A stretch of 64,000 nt of DNA from Physcomitrium patens (taxonomy: Eukaryota; Streptophyta; Bryopsida; Funariales; Funariaceae). The stretch is taken from positions 11,408,627 to 11,472,626 of the forward strand of contig NC_037257.1 in assembly GCF_000002425.4 (NCBI RefSeq), in the 5' to 3' direction. A model generated the notes under the pieces. That model saw only the letters and a program-made list of their open reading frames with translations, did no database searches and was not told the origin of the DNA. Below are positions 1 through 10,265 of this stretch, piece after piece. The number at the start of each line of letters is the position of its first letter. Within the stretch, counting starts at the first letter, position 1. The position numbers were made by a program, and so were the translations under genes.

Positions 1-819
1 ATAAAATAAAGATGCAAATTGATAAATAGAATTGGCATGAAGGTGAAAAGGCTTGCCAATATCTATTTTGTTTCTATATTGTCAAGTTGAGTGTATTAAA
101 GGTTTAGTATGAATAAGCAACAAATTGAAAAGCTTATTGCTTTAGCAACTATATATGCTTGTATGAATTATTGAATAGATTCTATATTTGTATCCAAAAT
201 ATACAAATTGTCACATAGAAAATATTTGGTAAGGATTGTATTATCACATGCTGAGAAATAAAAAATTTGATTTTTTATAAAAATTCCACTACTTTGTTAG
301 TTGGAGTCATTAAATGAAAATATATATTTTTTTAATAAATGAAGCATAAAAAATGTGTTAGTGAGGCAAATGATATATGTATTTATTATATAAATTTTTA
401 TTTCATCTTTTCTAAAAATATAAGTTATAGTATTATCACCAAGATAGACTTTCTTTTGATGAAATGAAAAGGATTTAAATATGATGAATTGATTTTTATC
501 ATGTCCCAAGTAATGTGATGCTTCTATGTTAATGAACTATTAATTATCTTTTATTTTTCTTAATGGAGAGAAATTTTCGAAAAAATATGCTTATGCAAGG
601 TATATATTTGTATAAAATTTAAAAGGTATCTATTTTATATTTTTAGATTGCTATGTATTTTTATTTTTCTTACTTTCATTAGAAGTTGATATGATATTAG
701 TCGCAACTTTTGACTTCTTTTTAAAGCAATTTGATCAAATCATCCTATCTTTTGCAATAAAAGAATAAAATAGTTGGTTTTATTTTACTTTCTAGGTATT
801 TGTGGTTTTTTGTAGATTA
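1..819. other. AT-rich stretch, no gene seen
   Basis: Strongly AT-rich sequence with only short chance open frames on either strand and no recognisable protein motif. It is probably the upstream part of the Copia relic that becomes readable from about 820, but the sequence alone does not show that. Confidence 0.4.
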
Positions 820-948
820 TTTTGAAGTTGTTCTTATTTTCTACTTATTCTTATCTTTGTATCTTGCAACGAAGACTTGGGATTTTAAAGAGAAGCATGT
901 TATGGTTGTCTCTTCTTCAAAGATGATTGCAATTAATTTTTGAGGTAT
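820..948 (+). mobile_element. Copia relic, first half of an RNase H segment
   Basis: One plus-strand frame reads TKTWDFKEKHVMVVSSSKMIA, which lines up with the Copia RNase H stretch that normally reads W-x-S-K-K-Q-x-x-V-A-L-S-S-T-E-A-E-Y. The reading stops where element C begins and appears to resume beyond C's 3' LTR at 22,897. This is an old, broken fossil. The match is short, so the call is tentative. Confidence 0.4.
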
Positions 949-1497
949 TGTCACAAATATATACATGTAAACCAATAATTATTTATATGATTTAGATAAT
1001 AGTAAGTAAAAGCAAGTCAATTCCATAATATCTTCTATAAAAGCTTCTTAGAAGCTTCATAGATACTGCTTTGATTTTATAGGTGTCTCTAATTGAATTT
1101 TTAGATTAAAAACATGGTCAACAAATTGGCCATGTATTAGACATGTTGATAACTTGAAGAACAAGCTAACTAAATGGCCCACATATAGAAAACTTGCCTT
1201 ATAAGCTAAGGCATATGTCCTGCAAAGTCAACACATATTAGAGGTCCTATAGAACATCGCCATGTAGCTTTCAGTTAGATAGTATATATAGACGCAAGAA
1301 TGAAGCCCTCTTCATTCTTGTCAATTCTTTTCTTGTTTCTATTTTAGTTTCAAGAGTCTCAAGTTTTCTTGTCTTTTGGCAATAAGCCATTCCAATTTCT
1401 TTTTATTTTATATACTTCCTTATTTCTATTTTGTCACTTTTTCTTTGACATGGATTTCATTGGTTTATGCATCATCTTCTAGTTCATGTCTTTGATA
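949..1497 (+). repeat. 5' LTR of element C
   Basis: About 549 bp, starting TGTCAC and ending TTTGATA directly before the GATTGATAAGAG segment that matches the self-primer site of element A. It retains the TATATATA box and a decayed form of the start-site palindrome. It is closest to the LTR at 22,351-22,896; both share a run near the 3' end that the young LTR lacks. Confidence 0.85.
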
Positions 1498-1706
1498 GAT
1501 TGATAAGAGTACACTTATAATATCAGTGTTTTGTCTTCTCTTAATTAAGAATAGATTACCTTTTTTTCATGATAAGACATAAGCATATTAAAAGTTGTGG
1601 ATCACCCTCTTCTAAACTGATATTATTTTTAGTATTTTTTTTGTCTTGAAGTGATTTTTTCTACTTGTCTTGAGCGGTATTAGATATTTTTCTGAGTGTT
1701 ATTGTG

Positions 1707-2713
1707 ACAAAGCTTGTTGAAATGAAGAATGCAATAGTACAAATGGAAGAGCAATTGAAGAAGTTGATGCTTGCAATGCATCAATTTAGCTTACCACCAT
1801 AAGGATCAACAAGAATGGCAGGAATTGAGGATATAGAGATGATTAGAGTTGCTTCAACATTTGCACCAAATTATGTCCTTCTATTCATAATGAAACATCC
1901 TTCAAGTGTTAGAGAACCAAGAGTTGTTTTGCTCGAGAAGTTTGATGGTACAAGATCTAAATTTTGAGGATTTATTAATTAAGTACAACTTGTGATTGAA
2001 ATTCAACCTTAAAGCTATCCAACTCTAGGATCACAAGTTAGATTCATTGATACACTTCTTTTAAGTTCAACTCTATCATGGTTTTCATCTTTTTTTAGAT
2101 GACGAGATCCAATATTGAATAATTTGGAAGCATTTTTGGCAAAATTTTGGTCCATGTATGGAAAATATGATGCAATTTGTATTGCAATCAATAAGATCCA
2201 TATTTTACAACAAGACAATCAATCTGTAATATTATTTGCTTTACAATTTTGACAACTTGCAATTAATATCAAGTGAGATAGTACTTCTCTTATTAGCTAA
2301 TTTTTCTATGAATTATAATATGAAGTAAAGAAATTGATGCTCAACTTATCTGATCCTAAAACATTGAATCAAGCAATTGACTTTGCTATGAAGTGCGACA
2401 ATTGGCCTCTTGAATTTTGATCTGAGAGTCGCACAAGTAGGCCTCAATGTTACTACAATATGATGTCAATACGAACATCTCATCAATATATACATTCAAA
2501 AGCAGAGGATATGCAAATTGATGTGATACGTTTTAAATCTCTTATCAAACAAGAAAAGACTCATTGCCATCACGAAAGATTGTGCTTATATTATGGAAAA
2601 CCTAAACACACTACTCAATATTATCCAAAAAAGCCACAAAACCACAAAATGAAGAGCATAGCTGTCAAAGAAGACAATGTGTAGAAAAACAAATTTGTCT
2701 AGCTATAATAGGG
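1707..2713 (+). pseudogene. gag relic of element C
   Basis: Aligns along its length with the open gag frame of element A (9,253-10,260): the coiled N-terminal part, the capsid-like domain, and the C-terminal segment with the zinc-knuckle region near 2,580-2,640. It is a broken fossil with many interruptions. It is cut off from its pol by insertion E. Confidence 0.8.
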
Positions 2714-2718
2714 ACCAT

Positions 2719-4571
2719 TGTCGTGTTGCAACATGAGTATATGGTGAAAATATAAATGGAAAAGATTTATTAATATTTAGTCATCCTGGATGTTAGAAAC
2801 AGTGGCCAATTCGAGTGCCAATATTTAGGGGTCAGTTAATGTCACTCCATTGCAAGCTGTATCACCAAATGTGACAATAGCATATGCTCCATCGACGTCA
2901 TCGAATCAAGTACCCTCCATACCAACGGGATGACCAGGATCATTTTCTAATCCTACATGGAACAAATCTAGTAGGTATATGTGAGTGGAGACACCTAATA
3001 TGCTTGATGGGGGTACAAGAAGACTACTTTGTTATTTTCGTTGCAGACAGATTGCTCATTATGCTAGTGAATGTTCCAATCCCAGAGCCAGTAATAATTA
3101 TGTGCCAGTGTGTGGAAGTAGCAAGTAGTTGGGGCATACTTATCAACAATATAATGCTCCGTTCAATTTCAATAATTGGGATCAGCAGATCCAAAGTCCG
3201 GGAAAAATTGAGGGACTAAATCGAGGTCCTCAAGATTCTTTGATAAATCGAGTGGAATGAATCCGAGCCATTCTTACGAAGAGTTAGTAAAAAGAGAAAA
3301 AACCAATTCAATATTTGGATGAGTCTGATGTGAAGGACCAATTTGACTCAATTATGGCGACATCCAATCTAGGTCCTGGTATGGGTCTCTTACCCAATAT
3401 GAGACCTGATTCGGTTGGACAATCCAATGAGGTCCCAAATATAGAGGCTTCAATTCCATTTCAAGCTGTTTCATTCTCTATGTTATTTCGAAGAAACGTC
3501 CTTTCTGTGGAAAGATCTTCTTAGAGGGGGGAATTCCATAGAGGCGGATCTGCTGTTCCAATTTGGAGTCTAAGGCAAAAAAATAGTGAACTTCACAAAA
3601 TTAAAAGAGAGGAGAAGAAAAAGAAGGGGACATTCGGAGATCGAGATTTTGGAATTAGAGAGCTAGCTTCAAGCTCCTTTGAAAGGTGTAGAATTGGGTT
3701 TCATAGGGTTTGGAAGGACTTTGCAATCGTTGCTCAAAGTCAGTGTTTGTATTGGTGAATTGGGTTTTTATAATAAAGTAAAAGCTAGTACTCTTGATTG
3801 TTTTGTAAAATTGGAGAGACATCTATAGTTGAAATTTTAGAGATGTCTAGATGGTTGAGTATACTAATTACATGCAAAAATTTGTATTAATCTTACGGTA
3901 CGGATAGAGGATATTTGATTATTAGTATAAAGAGGTATCAGAAGTTGGCATATTAGAGTTGTTTAGAATATTTGTAATATCTGAGATCTATTGATTGGAA
4001 TAAGGTGAATTTTGATACAATAAGTTGAAGACTTAAAGGCAAAGCTGCACACAAAGTTTGAATGAGAATTAATAGTTAGAGAAGGAGAAATTACAAGTTA
4101 AAGTTCATCATCAACCTTCTAAGTAGCAGTCAAGGGATTTCAGTGTGGATTTACACTGTTCTTGCAATCTGTAAGTTGGATTCGATTGAACTTCTTGAGT
4201 ATTTAGAAGACTTGTAAAGACATTAGTAGTAGAAGTCTCATAACAATTGGATAGTCAGATTGAGAATTATAGCTTGCCGAGGCTCTCTGATTAGGATTAG
4301 GATTTAAAAAATAAAAAAATAAAAAAATAAAAAAAAATAAAAATAATAAATAATAAATAAAAAAGAATCTATGCTTATAATATCTAGAAGCTATTAAAAA
4401 TAGTATTCTAAGTACTTTATATTGGGATTAAGCTTTTATATTGAAATCCGAAATAGTTTGTGTTTAGATAGTTGAAACTTACTAGACTACTTGAATACTT
4501 ACAAAACATCGTTTTATCTTCCACAATCAGATGCCCTGTGTGTTCTCAAGCTTGATAGCACATAATACGAC
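2719..4571. mobile_element. Insertion E inside element C, type uncertain
   Basis: This block separates C's gag from its pol; the sequence on either side rejoins cleanly when compared with element A at about 10,265. ACCAT occurs at both edges (2,714-2,718 and 4,572-4,576), as expected for a 5-bp target duplication. The ends are short inverted repeats, TGTCGTGTT at the left and the complement of TGTCGTATT at the right. On the plus strand near 3,020-3,080 a frame resembles a CCHC zinc knuckle (C-R-Q-I-A-H-Y-A-S-E-C), with Asn/Gln-rich sequence after it. An A-rich run lies at 4,310-4,366. It may be a non-autonomous LTR-derived element. It is broken and no complete gene is seen. Confidence 0.55.
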
Positions 4572-4576
4572 ACCAT

Positions 4577-7500
4577 GTGGCTGGAATCTTGTACAATTTC
4601 TAATGAAGGTCCTATCCTGTCCTCAAAACCCTCTCTTTATTTTGTAATAGATGTGCATTTAATACCTAATAATTATAAAGCCTCCGCCTTGATAGATTCA
4701 AGAGCCTTAGCTTGTTTCTTACATGTAGAATTTGTTAAAAGCCATAAAATATCATTAATACAAAAAACTAAATATGTTCATGTAGAAATCATATTTGGTC
4801 ATGTGTTGTCTTTGAGAGATATTACTCATGAAACACTTTTTATAGATATAGCAATAAATAGTCATAGTAATTGCGTAATCTTTAATATAATTAAATCTCC
4901 TTTTAATCCAATTATTTTAGATTTATCATGATTAGAAAAGTATAATCTTTATATAGATTTGATTTCTCGTACTCTTGACTTCTCTAAAAGTATAACTAAG
5001 AGAGAAATTAATCTAGTAGTAAGTCATAAGTCTAGTACAATAAAACTTGTGTTTGTAGGTATGAAAGCTTTTTTGCATGCTGCAAAAGAAGGATCACCTT
5101 ATGTCATTTATGCCACACATATTTTTAATGATGCAAAGACTTCAAGTAGCATTCTAAGCCAATATGAAGAGTTTTAAGATTTATTCAAGAAGAAGAATGT
5201 GTACACTCTTCTAAAACATCGTCCATACGACTGCTCAATTGACCTTCAAGAAGGACCACAACCACCATTTAGACCAATTTATAGTTTATTACAATATGAA
5301 TTAGCTGAACTCAAGGAATACATTCAAGAAAATTTGGCTAAGAATTTCATAAGCCATTCCAAATCGCTAGTAGGAGCTCCAATCTTATTTGTAAAGAAGA
5401 AAGATGGATCATTACGAATGTGTGTTGATTATTGAGGACTCAATAAGATCACCATCAAGAATAAGTACCTTCTAAGTTTGATATCTGGACTTCTTGATCA
5501 AGTGAATCAAGCTAAGATCTACAGAAAAAATTAGATCTATGGAGAGCATACATCCTAGTATATATTAAAGAAAGAGATGAATGGAAGATTGTATTTCAAA
5601 CTAGATATGGATATTTTGAATATAGCATCATGCCTTTTGGACTTACAAATGTAATGAAAACTTTTCAATATTTAATGAATGATATTTTTCAAGAGTTTTT
5701 GGACAATTTTGTTATCTGTTATTTGGACGAAAACTTAATCTATTCTAAGAACATAGATGAATATAAACTTCATATTCATTGTGTATTACAAAAATTAAGA
5801 GATGCGAGACTCTATATCAAGATTGAAAAGTATATATTCTTTACTACTCAAGTTGACTTCTTAAGTTACATCATTTCAAATGATAGACTTATGATGGATC
5901 CTTAGAAAGTTCAAACGATTATGAATTGGAAGATTTCAAAAATGATAAGAGATGTCTAATGCTTTTTGGACTTTGTAGACTATTATCAGATCTTCATCAA
6001 AGAATTCTCTCAAATTGCAATTCTACTTATACGTTTGACATGCAAAGACAAGTTTGAGTAGAGCAAAGAAGTTGAATCATCTTTTGAAGCTTTGAAGACA
6101 GCCTTTATTTTTGTACCAAACTTGTATTGCGTTAACTTTTCTCAGGTATTTTTTATGAAAACAAGCGTATCACACTTTGCTTTAGGTGTCATATTATCAC
6201 AAATAGAAATAGATGATAAACTTCACCTAGTAGCTTTTCATTCTAGAAATTTTTTAATATCCAAGATTAATTATGAAATCCATAACAAAGAGCTTCTTCT
6301 AATCGTGGATTCATTTCAAGAATGGTGTCATCATCTAAAAGGCGCTTCCAATCCAATCATTTTATATATGGATCTTAAGAATCTCATTTATTTCATGTCA
6401 GCATGTATTTTGAATTTTTGTCAATCCTATTGGATCATGTTTTTATCAAGATTTGATTTCAAAATCACGTATCAACTTGAAAAACAACAAGATTTTCTAG
6501 ACGCCCTTTCTAGACGTTCTTATCTTACACCAAAAGAAAGAGATGCATCTTTTGATCAATAAAAAAACAATTCTCTTAAAGCCAGAGCATTTTCATCTTC
6601 AAGTAATGATATCAAGATTGACTATTGATTCAACCCTTGTGAAAAAAATCCAATCAAGTATGTCTTCTGATCCTCTTATTTACAATATTAAGAATTCTTC
6701 TTCTAAGTCCAAAGATAATTCTAAGTTTAAATTTAAAAAGAACCTATTCTATTTTGAAGGTCAATTATATATTCGAAAAGGAGAAGTACAATTACGTATT
6801 CTTCAAGCATGTCACAACTTTCAAGCAGTAAGATATTTTAGATACAACAAGACTTAGGAGCTTATATCTAGAGATTTTTGGTGGCAACAAATGTCAAAAG
6901 GTGTGAAAGACTTTGTTCACTCATGTGACATTTTTTCAAGATCAAAAACTCCTTGTCATCGATGTTATATACTTCTTCAACCATTATCCATTCTAGAACA
7001 GCGATGGTCTTCTGTTTCTATAGATTTCATCACGGATCTTCCAATCTTAGATTCTTATGACTCTATATTTGTAATAGTAGATCATTTTACTAAGATGGCA
7101 CATTTTGTATTATATAAAAAATCTATCCTAAGTGAAGAAATAACTAAATTCTTTCTTAAAAACATCTATTGTTATCATAAAATATGCAAGGATATTATAT
7201 CAGATAGAAGAACTCAATTTTTATCAATATTTTGATAGATTCTTTTTAAGATTCTAAAAGTGAACTATCTTCGGCATTCCATCCTCAAACTAATCGACAA
7301 ACAAGGTATATTAATCAAGTTTTGAAGTAATATTTAAGATATACTATCAATTATTAACATATGATTGGACAACTCTTTTGCCATTGGCAGAGTTTGTTTA
7401 TAATAACATAGTACATTCTTCTACAAATAAATACCTTTCTTTACTAATTATAATTATCATCCACGACTTGATACTTTTTACTTTTCAAAAGTTGATAATC

Positions 7501-7960
7501 TTGTGACTGAAGATTTTACAAATTATTTATCTAAGTTACATGTAATAATGAAGGCGTAGTTAAAAGAAGCTCAAGAACAACAAAAGATGAATGTGGTCCA
7601 AGCCTATGATGGTCCAAGTCTATGATGCAACTGAATCAATCCAGTTGCATATTGTTTATACCTACCAAAGTCAATGAAAATCCATCGAGTATTCCATGTA
7701 TCTCTTCTTGAATTATATAAGATAGTGGACATACTAAAAAGAAGACAAGTACTACCTCCTACTATAGAAGTGGACAATAATGAAGAATTTGAAATGGAAG
7801 AAGTCTTAGACTCAAGGCAACGCCAAAATAAGTTGGAATATCTTATTCATTGGTGCGAATACAATATTAGTGAATCCACATGGGAGCCAACAAAGAATCT
7901 TACAAATACAGCAAAGAAAGTAGAAACTTTTCATCGATGACATCCATCAAAATCAAGATG
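4577..7960 (+). pseudogene. pol relic of element C
   Basis: Collinear with the pol frame of element A. The protease region is near 4,650-4,930, reverse transcriptase near 5,200-5,960 (FVKKKDGSLRMCVDY is still readable), RNase H near 6,090-6,530, integrase near 6,780-7,600, and the chromodomain near 7,790-7,940 (VLDSRQRQNKLEYLIHW). It is a fossil with many breaks and is not expressed as one protein. Confidence 0.85.
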
Positions 7961-8089
7961 AAGTTCTTTCTTATAAAAGAAATAAGACCTAAGTAAGATA
8001 ACATTCTACTTACAATCCTTTTTTGTAGCTTTTTTGGAATTATGATACTAAACAAATGAAAAATTAATAACTAGTGGATTTGACTGAAG

Positions 8090-8476
8090 AACCTTTATTT
8101 ACTGATATGCCAAACGAGACATTACGATTGTCACAACCTTCAAGATGACATAATCGAGATGAAAATCCTCAAGAACGACATGTTTTCCTTCGAATAGATG
8201 GCGAGATACAATGCATTTGGTATCACGACTTTGGAAGACTTCCGATGTTTGATAATTTTATTAGAAGTAGAAACAATTAATGACAGAGTTTCAAATGTTT
8301 TATTTGAAAGAAGTTATGAAGGCTTCAACAATAATCAAATAACAAGGTGGTCTTCTTTTTTTGATATGAGACACTATTAATGGCTGAGAGGACCTATCAA
8401 TTATCTTCAAAGAGAACAAAGATCAAAGTATGTGACAAATATAATTCGCCGGATCTTGGATTTTCTTAATATATGA
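8090..8476 (+). pseudogene. third-frame relic of element C
   Basis: Matches the extra open frame found after pol in element A (13,849-14,271), including the readable segments IWYHDFGRLP-like, VSNVLFERSYEGFNNNQIT and YLQREQ-like. Its position between chromodomain and polypurine tract is the same. It is a broken fossil; its value is in showing that the third frame is an old part of this family. Confidence 0.75.
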
Positions 8477-8499
8477 AGACCACTCCTCATAGAACTAGT

Positions 8500-9040
8500 T
8501 GTCACGGACATACATATAATTACCTATATGAATAGATAAAAGTATGTAAAAGTAGATAAAAGTAGGTTAATTGTGTAATATCTTCTAGAGAAGCTTCTTA
8601 GAAGCTTCATAGACGCTGCTTTGACTTTATAGGAGTCTATAGTTGACTTTTAGGTTAGAAACTTGGTCAACAAGTTAGCCATGTGCCACACATGTTGGAA
8701 GCTTAAAGAACAAGCTAACTACGTGGTCCATCCATAGAAAACTTGCCTTGCAAGCAAAGGCATGTGGCCTAGAAAGTCAACATATATTGGAGGTCTTATA
8801 GAACATCGCCACGTGGCTTCTAGTTAGATAGTATATATAGAGGCAAGAGTGAAGCCCTCTTCACTCTTGTCAACTCCTTTCTTGCTTCTAGTCTAAGTTT
8901 CAAGGGTCTCTAGTTTTCTTGTATTTTGGCAATAGCCATTCCAGTTTCTTTCTTAATATACATATTTCTATTTTGTCCTATTTCTTTTTGAGAAAAGTCT
9001 CACTTACTCTTTAGCTTTCATCGAGTTCTTGTCCTTGACA
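8500..9040 (+). repeat. 5' LTR of element A
   Basis: 541 bp, TG...CA. It holds a predicted promoter with a TATATATA box at 8,832-8,839, a G-box palindrome just upstream, and an 11-bp stem palindrome at the predicted start. The R region would begin at about 8,863. It reads identical to the 3' copy. Confidence 0.95.
8590..8873 (+). promoter_or_regulatory. Predicted LTR promoter of element A with stress-type motifs
   Basis: Motifs in order: two GAAGCTTC dyads at 8,590-8,597 and 8,601-8,608, each of the nGAAnnTTCn form bound by heat-shock factors; an ACGTGG core at 8,721-8,726; a perfect palindrome GCCACGTGGC at 8,808-8,817 (G-box with ABRE core); the TATA box at 8,832-8,839; and a C/A initiator at 8,862-8,863, 31 bp from the first T of the TATA box. 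The palindrome CAAGAGTGAAG-CCCT-CTTCACTCTTG spans 8,844-8,869. The motif names are known from plants. That they act here is inference. Confidence 0.55.
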
Positions 9041-9042
9041 GA

Positions 9043-9053
9043 TTGACAAGAGT
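9043..9053 (+). other. Proposed self-primer site of element A
   Basis: TTGACAAGAGT starts 3 bp inside the end of the 5' LTR. It is the exact reverse complement of ACTCTTGTCAA at 8,863-8,873, which is where the RNA should begin by TATA spacing. Flanking bases do not pair, so the match is exactly 11 nt, the length used by the yeast element Tf1. There is no TGG-initial tRNA complement next to the LTR. A weak TATCAGAGC match to the initiator-Met primer site lies at 9,064-9,072 but is 23 bp too far in. Confidence 0.6.
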
Positions 9054-9252
9054 ACACTTACAATATCAGAGCTTTGTCTTTTCTTGATTAAGAGTGGATT
9101 ACCCCTTTTTCTTGATAAGACATAAGCGCATTAGAAGTTGCGGATTACCCTCTTTTAAACTGATATTGTTCTTAGTATTTTCTTTGTTATCAATTCCTCT
9201 CTTCTATTTGTTTTGAGCGTTATTAGACATCTTCTCTTTTCTAAGTGCTACT

Positions 9253-10260
9253 ATGGCAGAGCTTGTTGAAATGAAGAGTGCAATGGCACAGATGCAAGAG
9301 CAATTGAGGGAGTTAATGCTTGCGATGCATCAACTCAATTTACCACCACAAGGAGCAACAAGAATGGTAGGAAGTGAAGATATAGAGATGATTGGGGCTG
9401 CTTCAACATCTACACCAAACCATGTCCCTTCTCCCAGAATGGAACACCCTTCGAGTGTTAGAGAACCGAGAGTTGCCTTGCCCGAGAAGTTTGATGGTAC
9501 CAGATCCAAGTTTCGAGGATTCATCAATCAGGTCCAACTAGTAATTGAACTTCAACCCCAGAGCTATCCAACTCCAGGGTCACAAGTTAGATTCATTGGT
9601 ACACTCCTTTCAGGTTCAGCATTGTCATGGTTTTCATCTTTTCTTGAACGACGAGATCCAATATTGGATAATCTGGAGGCTTTTTTGGCGGAGTTTCGAT
9701 CCATGTTTGGAGAACATGATGCAATTCGTGTTGCAACCAACAAGATCCGTATTTTGCGACAAGGCAATCGATCAGTAACATTATATGCTTCGCAATTTCG
9801 ACAACTTGCAACTGATATCAAGTGGGATGATGCCGCACTTGTGAGTCAATTTCTCTACGGATTACAATATGAGGTAAAGAAATTGATGCTTAATTTACCT
9901 GATCCTCAAACATTGAGTCAAGCAATTGACTTTGCTGTGAAGTGCGACAATCGACTTTTTGAATTTCGATCCGAGAGTCGTACAAGTGGGCCTCAACGTT
10001 ACTACAATTCAATGGCAACACCGACGTCTCCTCAACACATACCTTCGGAAGTAGAGGATATGCAAATTGATGCGGTACGTTTCAAACCTCTTACTGAGCA
10101 AGAAAAGTCTCGTCGTCGACAAGGAGGATTGTGCTTATATTGTGGAGAACCTAAGCACACTGCTCAACATTGTCCAAAGAAGCGACGTAACTACAAAATG
10201 AGGAGTACGACTGTGAAAGAAGACAGTATGTCGGAAAACGAGTACGTCCAGCTACAATAG
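9253..10260 (+). CDS. gag: Gag of element A
   Basis: 335 residues. The start ATG follows the LTR and leader by about 210 bp, and the next in-frame Met is only seven codons on. The N-terminal 30 residues are Met/Gln/Glu-rich and probably helical. A capsid-type retrotransposon Gag domain runs from about 75 to 250 (PEKFDGTRSKFRGF, LSGSALSWFSSFL, LEAFLAEFRSMFG). A zinc knuckle CX2CX4HX4C sits at C294, C297, H302, C307, and the C-terminus is basic before a short acidic tail. The protein should form the cytoplasmic particle and bind the element's RNA. The frame is open, and the same protein is present as relics in C, B and partly I. Confidence 0.9.
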   Translation: MAELVEMKSAMAQMQEQLRELMLAMHQLNLPPQGATRMVGSEDIEMIGAASTSTPNHVPSPRMEHPSSVREPRVALPEKFDGTRSKFRGFINQVQLVIELQPQSYPTPGSQVRFIGTLLSGSALSWFSSFLERRDPILDNLEAFLAEFRSMFGEHDAIRVATNKIRILRQGNRSVTLYASQFRQLATDIKWDDAALVSQFLYGLQYEVKKLMLNLPDPQTLSQAIDFAVKCDNRLFEFRSESRTSGPQRYYNSMATPTSPQHIPSEVEDMQIDAVRFKPLTEQEKSRRRQGGLCLYCGEPKHTAQHCPKKRRNYKMRSTTVKEDSMSENEYVQLQ

Positions 10261-10265
10261 GGACC

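Noticed and set aside
9064-9072. TATCAGAGC as the initiator-Met primer-binding site of element A
   Set aside because: It lies 23 bp from the LTR end and lacks the leading TGG. A real primer site should start within a few bases of the LTR, where the self-primer match is instead.
9545-9821. Several open frames on both strands inside gag and pol of element A
   Set aside because: They are shadows of the true gag and pol frames, which carry all recognisable domains.
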